Source: JBDTSW01 sp963758845 (GTDB lineage: Bacteria > Actinomycetota > Thermoleophilia > Solirubrobacterales > 70-9). From it: a stretch of DNA of 64,000 nt. Both the position numbers and the translations under genes were made by a program. Each line of letters starts with the position of its first letter. Position 1 is the first letter of the stretch. The notes under the pieces are model-generated. The model had not been told where the DNA came from and ran no database searches. It saw only the letters and a list, made by a program, of their open reading frames with translations. Shown piece after piece: positions 49,820 through 58,245 of the stretch. Location of the stretch: positions 496,001 to 560,000 of the forward strand of contig CAVWWX010000002.1 in NCBI GenBank assembly GCA_963758845.1, given 5' to 3'.

Positions 49820-51628
49820 ATGTCCGGGCCACGAGCGCAGGCGGCGCTCGCAGTCGTGGCCTCGCTGGGGCTGGCGGCCTGCGGAGGGGGCGGCGACGGC
49901 GAGGAGCAGGCGGCCGTCCCCAAGTGCGCGCCGCCGATGTATGAGGCGATCGGCGACGAGCCGAGCCCGGAGGCCGTCGCGGCCGCGCGCGAGAGCCGGT
50001 TCGCGATCAAGAAGGTCAACCTGAAGCTCGAGCCCCCGATCGACTGGGACCAGAACCCGATCGACTCGACGGCATTCCAGGGCAAGCTCCAGGACCTCAC
50101 CTGGCTCGACCCCTTGCTCGTCGCCTACCTCGAGGGTGACCCCGACGCGCTCGCGCGAGCCCGTGACATCGCCGTCGACTGGGTCGGCGCCAACCCGTTC
50201 GCCAACCCCTACGTCGTCGACAACGTGCGCGGCGACCCCAAGCCGTGGATCGACAAGATCGCGGCCGAGCGGATCCCCGTCCTCGCGTGGATCACGGCCG
50301 CCTCCGACTGCGAGGGGATCCTGAGCGCGAAGCAGCGCGCGACGCTGCGGGGGTCGCTTCAGACCCACGGGGACTACCTCGCCGATTCGGCCAGCTATCA
50401 CGAGACGAACCACGGCCTGTACGTCGATCAGGGCCTCGACCTGCTGGCGAAGATGGCGCCGAACCTGCCCAAGGCCAAGCGGTGGTCTGCGAAGGCCGAG
50501 CGGCGCTTCGCGCGGAACCTTCGCCTGCACGTCGCCGGCGAGGAGGGGTTCTGGCTCGAGCACTCGGCCGGCTACCAGTTGGCGATCTCGCGACTGGTCC
50601 AGCGCTTCGCCGACTTCGGGGCCCCCTCGAGGGAGCTGAGGTCCCTGGGCGCGCAGCTCCTGGACTCGGCCGGGTGGATGATCGAGCCGGACGGGAAGGT
50701 CGTCCTCTACGGCGACACCAACGAGAAGCCCCCGAACGAGGAGGAGCTGGAGATCGCCGCCCGGCAGGAGGGGCTGCGCTGGATGCCGCGCACGGGGCTG
50801 GCCTTCGTGAAGCGCCCGGACCCTGCCGCCTACCTAGCTGTGTTCTCGAGCTTCCACTCCGACACGCACAAGGACGCCGACGAGCTCTCCTTCGACCTCT
50901 TCGACGCCGGGACCCGGGTGGTCAGCGACACCGGGCTCTACCACAAGGACTTCGACGAGTACTTCTCCTTCCAGGACTCGACCCGCGCCCACAGCGTGCT
51001 GCGCACCGAGCTGGATGTGCCAATCGAGGACCTGAACGCCTACGGCAGCGGCCTCGAGGCCCGTGGCGCGGCCTCGGGCTGGTACGCGATCCTGGCCACC
51101 AACCCGCTGCTGGAGCAGCAGGGGGTCGAGCACCGCCGCCTCTACCTCTACCGCCCCGGGTTCGCGCTGGTGGTCCACGACGAGGTGCGTTCCGCTTACG
51201 CCCAGACCTACCAGCGGCTGTTCCAGCTGGGCCCCGAGATCTCGGTCGCATCCGACGGCGCCTCGCTTGACCTGGAGGCCCCGCAGCTCGATGGCGAGCT
51301 GACCTCGAAGGCCAGCGTCCCCGAGTCGGTCGACCTCGCAAGAGGCGAGCGCGATCCCCTGGCCGGGTTCGCCTTCCCGCGCTTTCGCGAGAAGGCGCCG
51401 CGCTACACCGTCACCTACACGAGCCAGGCGGCCGACCTCGACGCGACGACCACCTTCGGGATCGACTCCGCCCAGCCCGTCAACGCCAAGCTCGAACCGG
51501 AGGGCTCCGGCTCGGGCGCCTGGGCCTTCGGGGTGCGTTCCCAGGCCGGGGATCCCCTGGGGACGATCGAGGTCGCCCGTGAGGGCGAGCGCCTGGCGCT
51601 CCGGGTGCCTGAGGAGCTGGCACCCTAG
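49820..51628 (+). CDS. Heparinase II/III family lipoprotein
   Basis: 602 residues. The N-terminus is a lipoprotein signal (ALAVVASLGLAACGGGG, Cys21), so the protein is lipid-anchored outside the membrane. It is a full-length paralogue of the protein at 45021: KKVNLKLEPPIDWDQNP, YHETNHGLYVDQGLDLLAKM, FWLEHSAGYQLAISRLV, the catalytic HKDADELSFDLFDAGTRVVSDTG and STRAHSVL occur in the same order. Possible differences in cleft residues (His-Lys-Asp here, His-Lys-His-Ser in the paralogue) suggest different specificity. It probably trims an acidic glycan at the cell surface. Its 3' end faces the first sulfotransferase. Confidence 0.85.
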   Translation: MSGPRAQAALAVVASLGLAACGGGGDGEEQAAVPKCAPPMYEAIGDEPSPEAVAAARESRFAIKKVNLKLEPPIDWDQNPIDSTAFQGKLQDLTWLDPLLVAYLEGDPDALARARDIAVDWVGANPFANPYVVDNVRGDPKPWIDKIAAERIPVLAWITAASDCEGILSAKQRATLRGSLQTHGDYLADSASYHETNHGLYVDQGLDLLAKMAPNLPKAKRWSAKAERRFARNLRLHVAGEEGFWLEHSAGYQLAISRLVQRFADFGAPSRELRSLGAQLLDSAGWMIEPDGKVVLYGDTNEKPPNEEELEIAARQEGLRWMPRTGLAFVKRPDPAAYLAVFSSFHSDTHKDADELSFDLFDAGTRVVSDTGLYHKDFDEYFSFQDSTRAHSVLRTELDVPIEDLNAYGSGLEARGAASGWYAILATNPLLEQQGVEHRRLYLYRPGFALVVHDEVRSAYAQTYQRLFQLGPEISVASDGASLDLEAPQLDGELTSKASVPESVDLARGERDPLAGFAFPRFREKAPRYTVTYTSQAADLDATTTFGIDSAQPVNAKLEPEGSGSGAWAFGVRSQAGDPLGTIEVAREGERLALRVPEELAP

Positions 51629-51632
51629 ATGT

Positions 51633-52547
51633 TCAGCCGGCGCGGCCGCGCTCGTAACCGAGCTCGTCGAGAACGTCCCCGGCGATCCGCTCGAACTCGG
51701 CGACGTCGGCGGAGGGCATCTCGGTGCGCCAGCGGGCGGCGCGGTCGGACTGGATGGGCCGCGACACGTTCGCCTGGTGGGCGGCACGGACCTCCGCCTT
51801 GACCGGGCTTCCCTCGGCGCGGTCGAAATCGCGCACGATCTCGGCGATCCGCCCACCGGCGCGCTCCTGGTAGCTCAGCATCGCGTCATCCCAGTGAAGC
51901 TCGGTCGCCTCACAGACCCGGCGCAGCACCGGCTCGGGATCGGCGATCAGGTCCTCGTAGCGGATCTCGGTGTAGTGGGGAAGGCGGTTGCCCTGGCGGC
52001 GGGCCTTCTCGATCTCGCTCCGCCACTTCTCGGCCGCCCCGATCACGGTGTCCGGGCCGAAATGCACCGCGACCAGCGACAGGGCCACGTCGCGGCCGTC
52101 GCGGATCAGGTGGACGAAGCGCGCCTCGGGGAGGATCCGCGTGATGGGCTTCATCTTGCGGACGTAGTTCGTGGACTTGTCGCCCCAGCGCGGCTTGTCG
52201 TGCTTAGAGCCATACAGCCCATAGAACTCGCGCATCGCATCGCCCGCCTTCAGCGTGCGATGGCTCGCCAGGCGCTCCTCGAGCGCGCCGGCGTCCAGGC
52301 CGAAGTCGGGCCATCGGCGGTGAGTGGTCATCGCCTCGAGCGCCGCACGATGAGGATCGGGCTCCTCGCAGGCTCGGATGACCTGCGGGATGAAGTGGGT
52401 CTCGGGCGGGATCGCCAGCTCCGGGTGCGCGTCGAGCATCAGTCGCAGAAGCGTCGTGCCCGACCGGGCGACGCCGACGATGAAGATCGCGGGGTCCGTT
52501 CCCCGTGGAGGGGCTGCCCTGCCGCGCCCCAATCCTGACCAACGCAT
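51633..52547 (-). CDS. Sulfotransferase (Sulfotransfer_3 type), ST1
   Basis: 304 residues. The 5'-phosphosulfate loop is FIVGVARSGTTLLRLMLDAHP (residues about 22-42) and the 3'-phosphate motif is RFVHLIRDGRDVALS; PRWGDKSTNYVRK and YTEIRYEDLIADPEPVLRRVCE are shared by all paralogues of this cluster. It would transfer sulfate from PAPS to a hydroxyl or amino group, in the cytoplasm. It has no signal peptide. It is transcribed alone, convergent with the lipoprotein lyase and divergent from ST2; the -10-like TATTCC just before the ATG is ambiguous. ST3 to ST8 are its paralogues. Confidence 0.9.
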   Translation of the reverse strand: MRWSGLGRGRAAPPRGTDPAIFIVGVARSGTTLLRLMLDAHPELAIPPETHFIPQVIRACEEPDPHRAALEAMTTHRRWPDFGLDAGALEERLASHRTLKAGDAMREFYGLYGSKHDKPRWGDKSTNYVRKMKPITRILPEARFVHLIRDGRDVALSLVAVHFGPDTVIGAAEKWRSEIEKARRQGNRLPHYTEIRYEDLIADPEPVLRRVCEATELHWDDAMLSYQERAGGRIAEIVRDFDRAEGSPVKAEVRAAHQANVSRPIQSDRAARWRTEMPSADVAEFERIAGDVLDELGYERGRAG

Positions 52548-52594
52548 GGGAATACTGTGCCAGCTTCGGCCGGAGATCCCGGCCCTGGCTGCGG

Positions 52595-53416
52595 ATGCTG
52601 AGCCGAGGGAAGAAAGCGACTGACAAGGCGCGCAAGCGCGACCTCCCGCGCTGGGCGCGTCCGCTGGAGGTGCCTGATTGCCCCCCGGGGTGGTCCACTG
52701 GCCCGCCCGACTTCGTCGGGGTCGGGGCCCAGCGCTCGGGCACGTCGTGGTGGTACCGGGGCATGGAGGAGCACCCGCAGGTCGCGACCGTCGAGGGCCA
52801 GGCCAAGGAGCTCCATTACTTCAACCGGTTCTGGCGGGAGGAGCCCCCGGCGGATTTCGCCGCGACCTACGCGAGCCTCTTCCCGCGTCCCGAGAGGGCC
52901 CTCGCCGGAGAGTGGACCCCCCGCTACATGCTGGACTTCTGGACCCCGCGCCTGCTGCGCGAGGCGGCTCCACAGGCCAAGCTTCTGGTGCTGCTGCGCG
53001 ACCCCGTCGAGCGCTTCCGCTCGGGCGTGGAGCGCGCGGTGCGCAAGGCGCCCGGCGACGAGCCCATTGACCTGGGGCGTGTTTCCGACGCGGTGCATCG
53101 CAGCCTCTACGGCGCGCAGCTGCGCCGGGTGCTCGAGCACTTCCCCCGCGAGCAGGTGCTGATCCTCCAGTTCGAGCGCTGCCGCGATGAGCCGCTGGCG
53201 GAGCTCGCGCGCACCTTCGAGTTCCTCGGCCTCGAGCCTCTGGCCGAGGTCCCGCCCTCGATGCTCGAGCGCTCGGGCTCGCGCGAGAAGCCCGATCTCC
53301 CCGACGCCTGGCGGCGTGAGCTCGCCGACTACCTCGCCGACGACGTGCTCGACCTCGCCGGCCTCGCGGGCGCCGACATCGACCTCGGTCGCTGGCCGAA
53401 CTTCGCCGAGCTCTGA
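52595..53416 (+). CDS. Sulfotransferase (heparan/NodH-like PF00685 type), ST2
   Basis: 273 residues from the ATG at 52595; the frame is open to 52505 but the extra residues are out of character. The PAPS loop is FVGVGAQRSGTSWWYRGMEEHP, followed by KELHYFNRFW, GEWTPRYMLDFWTP and LLVLLRDPVERFRSGV. This layout, with the KE(L/I)H motif, resembles heparan-sulfate N- and 3-O-sulfotransferases and bacterial NodH-like enzymes rather than the Sulfotransfer_3 paralogues around it. Its closest relative in the window is ST9 at 62230. It is the only plus-strand gene in the sulfotransferase region. The acceptor is unknown. Confidence 0.85.
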   Translation: MLSRGKKATDKARKRDLPRWARPLEVPDCPPGWSTGPPDFVGVGAQRSGTSWWYRGMEEHPQVATVEGQAKELHYFNRFWREEPPADFAATYASLFPRPERALAGEWTPRYMLDFWTPRLLREAAPQAKLLVLLRDPVERFRSGVERAVRKAPGDEPIDLGRVSDAVHRSLYGAQLRRVLEHFPREQVLILQFERCRDEPLAELARTFEFLGLEPLAEVPPSMLERSGSREKPDLPDAWRRELADYLADDVLDLAGLAGADIDLGRWPNFAEL

Positions 53417-53425
53417 GCGCGGCCG

Positions 53426-54400
53426 CTAGCCCGTCGCGAGCTCGTAGCCCAGCTCGGACAGGAGCGGGCCGGCGATCCGCTCGTACTCGGCGACATCCTC
53501 CGGGCTCATCTCGCGGCGCCAGCGGCCGATCCGGTCGGTGCGGGGCGCCTCGGAGGCCAGGGCGTGGCTGGCGACGCGCGCGGCGGCGGGCTGGGTTCGC
53601 CCGCCCTCCTTCTCCAGGTCGCGGGCTTTCTCGGCCAGGCGCTCGTCCGCGCGCTCGTGGTAGGCGAGCATCGCGGGGTCGAAGCCGAGGTCGAGGAACT
53701 CACAGACCCGGCGCAGCGTGGCCTCGGTGTCGGCGATCACGTCCTCGTAGGTGACCTCCGTGTAGTGGTTCGCGGCGTTCGCCTGGCGCCGGCCGGTCGA
53801 CACGCGCTTCACCCACAGCTCGGCCGCCTCGGTGACGGTCGAAGGCCCGAAGTTGAGGGGGAGGACCGAGAGGGCGACGTCGCGGCCGTCGCGGATCATG
53901 TGGATGAAACGCGCCTCACCGAGCACGCGCTGAATCGGCTGCGTCTTGCGGATATAGCCGGGCGTCTTGTCGCCCCAGCGCGCCTTGCTCTGCTTGGCGG
54001 CGTACAGGCGGTAGAAGGCCCGGATCGCCTCGGCGGCGGTCAGCGGCTCGAGCGCGGCCACCCGCGCCTCGTACTCCCGGGCGTCCAGGCCGAAGTCCCC
54101 CCAGCGGGGATGCCCCGTGACGATCGCGGCCAGCTCGGCGGCGGTAACGGGGCCATCGACGCAGCGGGCGATCACATCGGGCACGAAGTGCGTCTCGGAT
54201 GGGATCGCGATCTGGGGATGCGCGTCCAGCATCAGCCGCAGGAGCGTGGTGCCGGAACGGGTGGCGCCGCCGATGAAGGGGGCGGGCGGATCGGGTGCCC
54301 CCCCGTAGAGGCGGGGGGCGGCTCGGCGCAGGCGCCGGTCCCGGCGAAACCGGTTCAGCTTGCGCGCGGGGAGCCCCAGGAGGCTCGGTCCCTCGCTCAC
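53426..54400 (-). CDS. Sulfotransferase (Sulfotransfer_3 type), ST3
   Basis: 324 residues from a GTG overlapping the stop of the glycosyltransferase gene (GTGA). A 35-residue basic N-terminal extension (KLNRFRRDRRLRRAAPRLYGG) precedes the PAPS loop PFIGGATRSGTTLLRLML. RWGDKTPGYIRKTQP, FIHMIRDGRDVALSVL and YTEVTYEDVIADTEATLRRVCEF are shared with the other paralogues. It is the last gene of the eight-gene array that starts at 62163. Confidence 0.9.
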   Translation of the reverse strand: MSEGPSLLGLPARKLNRFRRDRRLRRAAPRLYGGAPDPPAPFIGGATRSGTTLLRLMLDAHPQIAIPSETHFVPDVIARCVDGPVTAAELAAIVTGHPRWGDFGLDAREYEARVAALEPLTAAEAIRAFYRLYAAKQSKARWGDKTPGYIRKTQPIQRVLGEARFIHMIRDGRDVALSVLPLNFGPSTVTEAAELWVKRVSTGRRQANAANHYTEVTYEDVIADTEATLRRVCEFLDLGFDPAMLAYHERADERLAEKARDLEKEGGRTQPAAARVASHALASEAPRTDRIGRWRREMSPEDVAEYERIAGPLLSELGYELATG

Positions 54401-55491
54401 GAACGGCCCTCCGCAAGCGCGCCGATCCCCTCAACCGTGTGCGACCAGGCGCGCTCGCCGTCGCGCAGCTCCAGCTGCCCGCGGCCGAGGGTCGCCCGCA
54501 GCTCGTCGTCCGCCAAGCGCTCGATGGCGGCCGCCAGGCCGGCGACGTCCGGCGTGTGGACGGGGATGCCGGACCGGGTCGTCTCGCCGTCCGTCGTCGA
54601 GCCGACGAGCAGCCCGTTCACCCCGTCGTGGATCGCCTCGTTGAGCGGCGGGTCGTCGTTCGTGATCACCGGCATGCCGAAGGCCATCGACTCGTACAGC
54701 GGCAGCCCCAGGCCCTCCCAGCGGGCGGGCGCCACGCAGACGTCGTTGGCCGCGAGGCGCTGGAGGTGGTCGGCCGTGGCCTCGTCGTCGATCAGGACCT
54801 CGATCCGCGAGTCGCGCTCGGCCGCGGCCAGCACGGGCTTCAGCTGCTTGCGCTTGACCTGCGTCTTGACCAGCAGGCGCAGGCGCTCGTCGCGCGTGCG
54901 CTCGAACGCCTCGATCACCTGCTCGACCGGCTTGCGGTGGCCGAGGAAGCCCCCGGGGAAGACGATTCGGACCAGGCCGTCCCGAGAGGGCCGGCGGGCC
55001 TTGCCGACGGCCACCAGCTCGGGGTGACAGCCCCAGGTGACGTAGGGGCTCTCGATCCCCATCTCGGCATACCGCGCCTGCTCGGCGCGGGTGAACGAGT
55101 AGACGACGTCGTACGCCGCGACGGCCCCCTCGACGTGCTCGGCAGCGAAGTGCTCCCAGACGAACCGCCCGACGGTGCGGACCCCGCGCTCGCGCAGCCG
55201 GCGGATCTCGTCGAACTGGTAGTTCTGATCGCAGAACACGACCTCGATCCCGTTGGCCTCGACCCACGCGTCGTACTCGCCGGCGGGGATGTCGTAGCTC
55301 GAGCCCTCGGTCACCCCGGGCTGGTCCCAGACGTCGTCGGAGGCCAGGGCGCCCGGCATCGGGCCGCGTTCCTTCTTGGGCCTGGCGAGGATGAACGTCT
55401 CGTGGCCCAGCTCGTCCAGCGCCGAGCGCAGGTAGCGGCCCACGACCGGTTGCCCGCGGTTGAACCATTTCGTGACCACCCCGGCGTTCAC
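54397..55491 (-). CDS. GT4-type glycosyltransferase
   Basis: 364 residues from a GTG overlapping the stop of ST4 (GTGA). GT-B fold: the N-terminal domain binds the acceptor (VVTKWFNRGQPVVGRYLRSALDELG); the C-terminal domain carries RIVFPGGFLGHRKPVEQVIEAFER, LAANDVCVAPARWEGLGLPLYESMAFGMPVITND with the conserved EX7E motif, and a C-terminal helix. It would transfer a sugar from a nucleotide donor, most likely during assembly of the glycan that the flanking sulfotransferases modify. Confidence 0.88.
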   Translation of the reverse strand: MNAGVVTKWFNRGQPVVGRYLRSALDELGHETFILARPKKERGPMPGALASDDVWDQPGVTEGSSYDIPAGEYDAWVEANGIEVVFCDQNYQFDEIRRLRERGVRTVGRFVWEHFAAEHVEGAVAAYDVVYSFTRAEQARYAEMGIESPYVTWGCHPELVAVGKARRPSRDGLVRIVFPGGFLGHRKPVEQVIEAFERTRDERLRLLVKTQVKRKQLKPVLAAAERDSRIEVLIDDEATADHLQRLAANDVCVAPARWEGLGLPLYESMAFGMPVITNDDPPLNEAIHDGVNGLLVGSTTDGETTRSGIPVHTPDVAGLAAAIERLADDELRATLGRGQLELRDGERAWSHTVEGIGALAEGRS

Positions 55492-56405
55492 GAGACCGCC
55501 TCGCCGACCGGGTAGCCCAGCTCCTCGAGCAGCTCGCCCGCCTCGGCCTCGAACGCCCGGCGGTCCTCTTCCGTCATCTCGCGGCGCCAGGCCTGCACCT
55601 TCTCCTCCTGCGGCGGAGCCGAGGTGAGGGCGTGCTTGGCCTGGCGGTGGTCTGCGGGCCGCTCGCCCTTCCCCTCCGAGGCCGGCAGCGAGTGGTCCAG
55701 CTCCTCGAGCCGCTCCGAGGCGCGCTCGTGGTAGTCGAGCATCTCGGGGCGGAAGTCGAGCTGGATGAACTCGCAGACGCGGCGCAAGGTCGGCTGGGTG
55801 TCGGTCACCAGGTCCTCGTAGCGCACCTCGATGTAGTGCTCGACGTCCGCGGACTGCTTGCGCGCGGTCGCGATCCACCGGCTCCACTGGCTCGCCCACT
55901 TCTCGACGGGCCGCTCCTTGGCGCCGGCCCGCCCGCGCCAGCGCCGCCGCGAGACCGCCACGTCGCGCCCGTCGCGCACCAGGTGGACGAAATGGGCCTC
56001 GGGGAGCGTCCTCCCGATGCGGCGAATCGAGCGCAGGTAGTCGGGGGTCTTGTCGCCCCACCGCGCCTTGCCCTGCGACTCGGCGTAGAGCTCGTAGAAG
56101 GCGCGGATCGCCGCCTTGGCGCCAGCCTCGCCGCGGCGGCCGGACATCCGCTCCGCCAGCTCGGCCTGGGAGATGTGGAAGTCGGCCCAGCGGCGGTTCG
56201 AGGCGATCTCGGCCGCCAGCTCGGCACCGGTGGGCTTGCGGTCGCTGGCCCGGCGGATCTCTCTCGCGCGCTCGATCAGGTCAGGGACGAAGTGTGTCTC
56301 GGGCGGGATCGCCAGGTCGGGGTGGGCGTCGAGCATCATCCTCAAGAGCGTCGTACCCGAACCGGGGTTGGCGACGATGAACGGTGCGGGGACGGGTTCG
56401 CTCAT
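55488..56405 (-). CDS. Sulfotransferase (Sulfotransfer_3 type), ST4
   Basis: 305 residues from the ATG at 56405, overlapping the ST5 stop (ATGA). Here the PAPS loop is altered to FIVANPGSGTTLLRMML: the arginine seen in the paralogues' RSGTT is a glycine. RWGDKTPDYLRSIRR, FVHLVRDGRDVAVSRRRW and YIEVRYEDLVTDTQPTLRRVCEF are otherwise intact. The loss of that arginine may lower activity or change specificity. It is a member of the overlapping array. Confidence 0.88.
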   Translation of the reverse strand: MSEPVPAPFIVANPGSGTTLLRMMLDAHPDLAIPPETHFVPDLIERAREIRRASDRKPTGAELAAEIASNRRWADFHISQAELAERMSGRRGEAGAKAAIRAFYELYAESQGKARWGDKTPDYLRSIRRIGRTLPEAHFVHLVRDGRDVAVSRRRWRGRAGAKERPVEKWASQWSRWIATARKQSADVEHYIEVRYEDLVTDTQPTLRRVCEFIQLDFRPEMLDYHERASERLEELDHSLPASEGKGERPADHRQAKHALTSAPPQEEKVQAWRREMTEEDRRAFEAEAGELLEELGYPVGEAVS

Positions 56406-57352
56406 CGGTTTCCCTCGGCCGCCGCCGCGGCGACGCCAACCGCGCCGTCGCCCGTCGGGTAGTCCAGGTCCTCCAGCAGCGTCCCCGCCACGGCCTCGAA
56501 CTCGGCGCGGTCGGAGTCGCTCATGTCGCGGCGCCAGGCGAAGATCCGGTCGCGCTCGGGCGGCTTGGTCGCCATCTCGTGCTTGGCCAGCCGCTGCGAG
56601 GCGTCCAGCTCCACCCGGTCGCTGGTCCCCGGAAGGGTCCGGTCGATCTCCTGCATCCGCTCGGCTGCCCGCTCGTGATAGGTGAGCATCGCGGGGTCGA
56701 AGTCCAGCGAGGTGAACTCGCAGATCCGCCGCAGGGTGGGCTCGGGCTCGGCGACCAGATCCTCGTAGCGCACCTCGAGATAGTGGTCCACTCGCCGCGC
56801 CTGCTTGCGGGCCACCGTGATGGCCTCCTTCCACCGGCGGGCCATGCGCCGCACGGGAGGCGTCTTGCCGCTTCGCTTCTGGCGCCAGCGGATGCGCGAG
56901 AGGGCGACGTCGCGGCCGTCGCGGATGACGTGGATGAAGTGGGCTTCGCCGACGGCCGCGCCGATGGGGCGCATGAACTCGAGGTACTCGGGCGTCTTGT
57001 CGCCCCACCTGGGCTTGCCCTGCGTCTCGGCGTAGAGGGTGTAGAAGCTGCGGACCGCGTCGCCCGCCGTCAGCGGGTCGTGCGAGCTCAGCCGCTCGAG
57101 CAACGCGTCGCGGTCCAGGTGGAAGTCGCCCCAGCGCCGGTGGCCGTGCAGCACGTCGAGCGCCCCCTCCGGACCGCTGCCGGCCCTGACGGCCTCGATC
57201 AGCTCGGGGACGAAATGGGTCTCGAACGGGACCGCCATCTGAGGATGGGCGTCCAGCATCATCCGCAGCAGGGTCGTGCCCGAGCGCGGGCTCGCGACGA
57301 CGAACGGCGCCGGCGGCCCCCCGGGCTTCGCCGCTCGCCCGAAGAGGCTCAC
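56402..57352 (-). CDS. Sulfotransferase (Sulfotransfer_3 type), ST5
   Basis: 316 residues from a GTG overlapping the ST6 stop (GTGA). PAPS loop FVVASPRSGTTLLRMMLDAHP, then PRWGDKTPEYLEFMRPIG, FIHVIRDGRDVALSRIRWRQ and YLEVRYEDLVAEPEPTLRRICEF. The C-terminal helix (RRDMSDSDRAEFEAVAGTLLEDLDYP) is the family tail, followed by an Ala-rich end. It is the nearest neighbour in sequence style to ST4, with the same long basic stretch between the 3'-phosphate motif and the YLEVRYEDL helix, suggesting tandem duplication. Confidence 0.9.
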   Translation of the reverse strand: MSLFGRAAKPGGPPAPFVVASPRSGTTLLRMMLDAHPQMAVPFETHFVPELIEAVRAGSGPEGALDVLHGHRRWGDFHLDRDALLERLSSHDPLTAGDAVRSFYTLYAETQGKPRWGDKTPEYLEFMRPIGAAVGEAHFIHVIRDGRDVALSRIRWRQKRSGKTPPVRRMARRWKEAITVARKQARRVDHYLEVRYEDLVAEPEPTLRRICEFTSLDFDPAMLTYHERAAERMQEIDRTLPGTSDRVELDASQRLAKHEMATKPPERDRIFAWRRDMSDSDRAEFEAVAGTLLEDLDYPTGDGAVGVAAAAAEGNR

Positions 57353-58245
57353 GCCTGCGCTCCCAGCTCATAGCCCAGCACGCGAAGCATCTCGCCGCCC
57401 TCGGCCTCGAACTCGGCGATCTCCTCGGCGCTCATCTCCTCACGCCAGGCGCCGACCCGGTCGCGCTTCGGCGGCTGCGTGGTGAGCGCGTGCGGAGCCA
57501 GCCGCCCCCCCGCCCCCTGGGCGGGCAGGTCGTCGCGAGCGGCGAGGTCGCGGTTCATCTCCTCCAGGCGCTCGCCCGCGCCGGAGTGATAGTCCAAGAG
57601 CTCGGGCCGGAAGTCCAGCTCGATGAAATCGCAGACGCCGCGCAGCACCGGCTCGGCGTCGGTGACCAGGTCCTCGAAGCGGACCTCGAGGTAGCGCCCC
57701 AGGCCCTCGCCCTGGCGCCGCGCCCGCTCGATCCGCCGGCTCCAGCGCGTGGCCACCAGCCCGACGGTGTCGGGGTTACGCATCGGCCGGTCGGCCTCGG
57801 GCATCCGCAGGATCGAGAGGGCGACGTCGCGCCCGTCGCGGATCAGGTGGATGAACCGGGCCTCGCCGAGCGCGGCGCCGATCTCGGCGATGTTCGTCAG
57901 GTAGGCGGGCGTCTTGTCGCCCCACCTTGGCTTCCCCCGGCCCTCGGCGTAGAGCCCGAACGCGACCCGCACGGCGTCGCCGCCGGTGGGCTGGCCCGTC
58001 GCGGCCAGGCGGCGGCGCAGCTCCCCCTCGTCGATCCCCAGGTCGCCCCAGCGCCGGTGACCGACGAGGACGTTGGCGAGCTGGTCGGGCCCGGCGCCGC
58101 CGTCCGCCGCCTCGATCAGGTTGGTCACGAAGTAGGTCTCGGGCGGGATCGCCAGGTCCGGATGGGCGTCGAGCATCAGCCGCAGCATCGTGGTGCCCGA
58201 GCGGGGCACACCGACGATGAAGGGCACCGGGGCCGGGGCGCTCAC
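57349..58245 (-). CDS. Sulfotransferase (Sulfotransfer_3 type), ST6
   Basis: 298 residues from the GTG at 58245, which overlaps the stop of the upstream glycosyltransferase (GTGA); the open frame continues 5' but without similarity. PAPS loop FIVGVPRSGTTMLRLMLDAHP, PRWGDKTPAYLTNIAEIG, FIHLIRDGRDVALSIL and YLEVRFEDLVTDAEPVLRGVCDF. The C-terminal tail is EEMSAEEIAEFEAEGGEMLRVLGYE. Part of the overlapping array. Confidence 0.9.
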   Translation of the reverse strand: MSAPAPVPFIVGVPRSGTTMLRLMLDAHPDLAIPPETYFVTNLIEAADGGAGPDQLANVLVGHRRWGDLGIDEGELRRRLAATGQPTGGDAVRVAFGLYAEGRGKPRWGDKTPAYLTNIAEIGAALGEARFIHLIRDGRDVALSILRMPEADRPMRNPDTVGLVATRWSRRIERARRQGEGLGRYLEVRFEDLVTDAEPVLRGVCDFIELDFRPELLDYHSGAGERLEEMNRDLAARDDLPAQGAGGRLAPHALTTQPPKRDRVGAWREEMSAEEIAEFEAEGGEMLRVLGYELGAQA

